Below are positions 29,766-32,417 of a DNA stretch of 32,417 nt, one piece after another. The notes under the pieces are model-generated. The model worked only from the letters and a program-made list of their open reading frames with translations. It did no database searches and was not told where the DNA came from. The DNA is from a virus. The stretch covers positions 1 to 32,417 of IMG/VR virus record IMGVR_UViG_3300037244_000019. One strand, 5' to 3'. How positions within the stretch are numbered: position 1 is the stretch's first letter; every line of letters starts with the position of its first letter. A program made the translations under genes and the position numbers.

Positions 29766-32192
29766 TCAATACTCCCACTTTGCAAGTTTGCCCTTAGAAA
29801 GTTTTACCAAAAGATCGTCGATTTCACTTTGCTTCCCGAGTCTCTCAGCATGTTGGCCTCCCGTAAAAGCCTTAGCGCGATCACCAGCAAGTATATTATA
29901 CGCAGTTAAAGCTTGCTCGCGTTCAGCTGGCTTACCACTGAACATATCTGTGATAAGTTTACGTTCTTGGATTATTGTTTCCTTGTGTAACTGCGCTTGT
30001 TCCGTAGTTATCGCATCTGGAGAATCAAAAGCAGAACGATAGAAGTTTCCAACTTCGCCTTTGATATTTGGCACTTTGAATTTTTCAGTTTGTAGCAGCT
30101 CATCCATCTGAGCTAAGACTCCATGAGCATAGCGTTGTAGATCATCATCACCAAAATTACGAGTTTTACCTTGCCAATCCTGTACTCTTGAGGCACTTGC
30201 AAAATCATCTTCTAACCTTTTTCTAAAGATCGGTGGCATACGATCTCTAAAATTATACATAAAAGCCAGAAAATTAGGATTCTCAGAACCTTTTCCTGCT
30301 ACGTGCTCAGTCTCAAACAATGAAATTCCTGCCTTTTTTAGAGACTCAGGATAGAAAAAATCATGTAAATCTTGCTGAAAATCATGCTCAGAAAGTCCTT
30401 TAAGCCATTCTGCGGTTCCTAGACCTTCAGCTTTGGCTTTCTTAGCTGCATAGACATTCCAATCAGTCGAGATTGAAACAGAACGACCTCCTTTATTAGA
30501 TGTACGTGTTTTAAGTGTCATAGCATCTCTATTACGTCGTCTCGCAGCTTCTTCTTTTATGATAGCGCCCCGTCGTGCGGCTATATCAAGCGCATCATCA
30601 ATAGGTTTTTGTCCGACTTCTTTAGAAGCTCTTGCAGCTGCTTGTTTGTTACTTTGTACATAAGCATCCTTTCCTACATCTTTTACAACCTGTTGTCCTT
30701 GTGGCGTCTCCATTGCTCGCTTGATCTGTTGTTCTACTTCTGAAGTCTCTGCCTTAGTAAGATTCTCCGCGTGTTTAAGAAGCTCTCCAAACTTCGCAGA
30801 AAGATCCGCTCTTCCTTCTGGAGAAAGTGTAGATAATTTTCTATCCCCAAGAGTTGCTCTGAGCCACGCAGATATTTTAAAAGTAGGATTCCAATACGCT
30901 GGGTTTCCTTCATGTACGCTTCTGATATGCTCGTTAAGTTCCTCGTGTGAAAGATTCTCAGTCTCAGCTACATGCTTAAAAGCTGAACCTAATACATCCA
31001 TCAATAAAGGTCTACCGCCAGCCAGAGAGACTCCTTTTATTGCCTGCTGCACTTCTGGCGCAAGTTTATCAGCGTCGCCATGTATCCAACCTTTTTGAGC
31101 CGCTTCTGCTTTTTCAGCAAGCTGACCTAGTTCCGAAGTACGACTTGCAGAGGTAACTTCTGATAACTTAACCTTGCCAAACTTAGTGTGAAAGATAGTC
31201 CCAAGAATAGCTTGTTGAATCGCCCCTTGGATCATTAACTGATTTTTATCGCCGTCGTCAGCCATAGTATAACCATACATAGCTCCTTCAGAACCATTTA
31301 TCAATAGTTTAAGAGCTGTCTTACCACGCTCAGACTGAGAAAGTAACTTCGTAAGTGGCACAGCTGCGGTTTCTCCTGTTGCGCCTGCGATAATACCTTC
31401 TGTCAACTTCCCAGAACCTCTAAAAAAAGGAAGCAACATTGCTTGCTCTGCGCTCCACGAGCGCGCTCTTTCTCCCCATGTAGTATCTGGATTAATATCA
31501 TGCCAAAACTTATCGTGTGAAATTGCTGTTTCCAGCGAGCGTAGTACATTACCTACAACAGGCATAGCGCGTGCATTTTTGTCGAAAGTTTTGTAGATTC
31601 CCTTTGAAGCCATCTCTGAATGATCGCCAGAACCATCTGGAGACATATCATCATCAGTACCAGCTTGCCAGTCTGCTTTTACCATGTGACCCAAACCAGC
31701 AAGAATAACTATTCCTGTTCGCGCTGAGTTTTCTAAGTCTTCGAAACCTGCGTACAAGCCATGCCGCCAGTGTGAGTCATAAGCATCATCCATGTTCCAT
31801 TTCAAAGCACTTGTATACGCATTGTCAATCCAGTTTTGTCTATCGGGTATCTCAGAGCCATGCGCTTTACTAAGTTCTCCATAAAACGGAGCTATTATCT
31901 TATCGTAGTAATTACCTGCTGCCTCAAGTCTCTGTGCAGGTGTGGCACTCTGTGACTCTTTTGAAGACGCCATCACTTTCCATCTTTGCAGGATATTGTT
32001 TGACGCATCGTAAGGTTCTAGATTGAAAGGATTTGTATTCAAGTCTTTCAGAACGCTAAGTTTCTGTGTTCTCTCCATTGAGGATATCGAGTCATACTTT
32101 GTCGCTTCACGCTGTGCCGCTCTCGCATCAGCAGCAGCATGCACATTAAATGAAGTTGGCACAACTCCACTAGAGTCTCGCCGAGGTGGCAT
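29766..32192 (-). CDS. Large late protein, probable internal-virion protein
   Basis: 808 residues from ATG 32192. Mostly helical, polar, with an Arg/Lys/Glu-rich second half (AARRGAIIKEEAARRRNRDA). Central hydrophobic segments (TGIVILAGLGHMVKADW; QLMIQGAIQQAILGTIF) could insert into membranes on injection. A longer version from GTG 32294 has a strong GGAGG but would overlap the upstream gene by 89 nt, so I prefer 32192, which starts 13 nt after that stop although its ribosome site is poor. No enzyme motif found. Confidence 0.72.
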   Translation of the reverse strand: MPPRRDSSGVVPTSFNVHAAADARAAQREATKYDSISSMERTQKLSVLKDLNTNPFNLEPYDASNNILQRWKVMASSKESQSATPAQRLEAAGNYYDKIIAPFYGELSKAHGSEIPDRQNWIDNAYTSALKWNMDDAYDSHWRHGLYAGFEDLENSARTGIVILAGLGHMVKADWQAGTDDDMSPDGSGDHSEMASKGIYKTFDKNARAMPVVGNVLRSLETAISHDKFWHDINPDTTWGERARSWSAEQAMLLPFFRGSGKLTEGIIAGATGETAAVPLTKLLSQSERGKTALKLLINGSEGAMYGYTMADDGDKNQLMIQGAIQQAILGTIFHTKFGKVKLSEVTSASRTSELGQLAEKAEAAQKGWIHGDADKLAPEVQQAIKGVSLAGGRPLLMDVLGSAFKHVAETENLSHEELNEHIRSVHEGNPAYWNPTFKISAWLRATLGDRKLSTLSPEGRADLSAKFGELLKHAENLTKAETSEVEQQIKRAMETPQGQQVVKDVGKDAYVQSNKQAAARASKEVGQKPIDDALDIAARRGAIIKEEAARRRNRDAMTLKTRTSNKGGRSVSISTDWNVYAAKKAKAEGLGTAEWLKGLSEHDFQQDLHDFFYPESLKKAGISLFETEHVAGKGSENPNFLAFMYNFRDRMPPIFRKRLEDDFASASRVQDWQGKTRNFGDDDLQRYAHGVLAQMDELLQTEKFKVPNIKGEVGNFYRSAFDSPDAITTEQAQLHKETIIQERKLITDMFSGKPAEREQALTAYNILAGDRAKAFTGGQHAERLGKQSEIDDLLVKLSKGKLAKWEY

Positions 32193-32205
32193 CTCCGCTA
32201 GAGGA

Positions 32206-32417
32206 CTACCTAACTGTCTCGATCGGTTGACTAGGGGGGGCTTTGAACCAGTCTGTGAAGCTGTTCCCTGTTCCTGGGGCTGTGGTAGTGGCACTTGGAG
32301 TACCTCCTTCTGCTGGTTTGGGTTTAGTTATTGCTGGAATAGGTACCACTCCAACTTGAAGCAACTTGTAGTTAAACTTATCAAGAGAATCATCAGCTTG
32401 ATCTTGAATTCCTGCTA
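32206..32417 (-). CDS. C-terminal end of an upstream late gene (partial)
   Basis: Open in one frame from the window edge to TAG at 32206-32208; 69 residues visible. The tail is Pro/Thr/Ala-rich (PIPAITKPKPAEGGTPSATT; then GNSFTDWFKAPPSQPIETVR). The family cannot be told from this part. Its 3' end competes with the alternative GTG start of the next gene. Confidence 0.65.
   Translation of the reverse strand, partial: AGIQDQADDSLDKFNYKLLQVGVVPIPAITKPKPAEGGTPSATTTAPGTGNSFTDWFKAPPSQPIETVR

Overview
The window is part of a tailed bacteriophage (Caudoviricetes) or prophage genome. Terminase, tail-fibre, family A DNA polymerase and single-strand-annealing genes lie in dense operons with Shine-Dalgarno starts and many stop/start overlaps. 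I saw no integrase, RNA polymerase, tRNA, rRNA or CRISPR array. The host cannot be fixed from sequence alone. The tail fibre has a Sec-type signal peptide followed by a Thr/Val-rich start, which I associate loosely with Acidobacteriota genomes; that is inference only.

Layout: (1) 1-3955, minus strand, is the packaging operon: a small ORF, probable TerS, four small unknown ORFs, then TerL running off the left edge. TerL is interrupted exactly in its Walker A by a 346-residue intein with class 3 (W-C-T) residues and a LAGLIDADG nuclease domain. (2) 3956-4723 is a divergent control region with a leaderless-type promoter, five 15-bp tandem repeats and consecutive perfect hairpins. (3) 4724-9200, plus strand, holds small unknown genes separated by long, structured intergenic RNAs (closing stems 8-19 bp). 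(4) 9201-12685, plus, is an operon with a J-domain protein, a VWA protein, a soluble FtsK-like DNA translocase, a Cys/His protein and a DUF2778/L,D-transpeptidase-like enzyme. (5) 12837-23038, plus, is the replication/recombination module: a leaderless possible regulator, zinc protein, DUF3310, RecB-like nuclease, Sak4-like ATPase, its DUF669/SSB-like partner, UDG-like/3'-5' exonuclease fusion, HNH endonuclease, separate Pol A polymerase, DUF3987 ATPase, a GroES-like protein carrying a DnaJ-type zinc module, and DUF6496. (6) 23046-32417, minus, is the late virion module: two large proteins (internal-virion-like by position and size), small ORFs, a PurD-like ATP-grasp enzyme and a 948-residue tail fibre.

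How it works together: the centre is read rightwards and the packaging and virion modules leftwards, with a bidirectional hairpin where centre and tail genes converge. Polymerase, exonuclease, DUF3987 ATPase, annealing ATPase and RecB-like nuclease form the replication-recombination set. The J-domain and GroES/zinc proteins suggest the phage adjusts host chaperones for virion assembly. Two unrelated mobile endonucleases (LAGLIDADG intein in TerL, HNH at the end of the exonuclease gene) sit in essential genes. The HNH insertion left a visible duplication of the last codons of its target gene.
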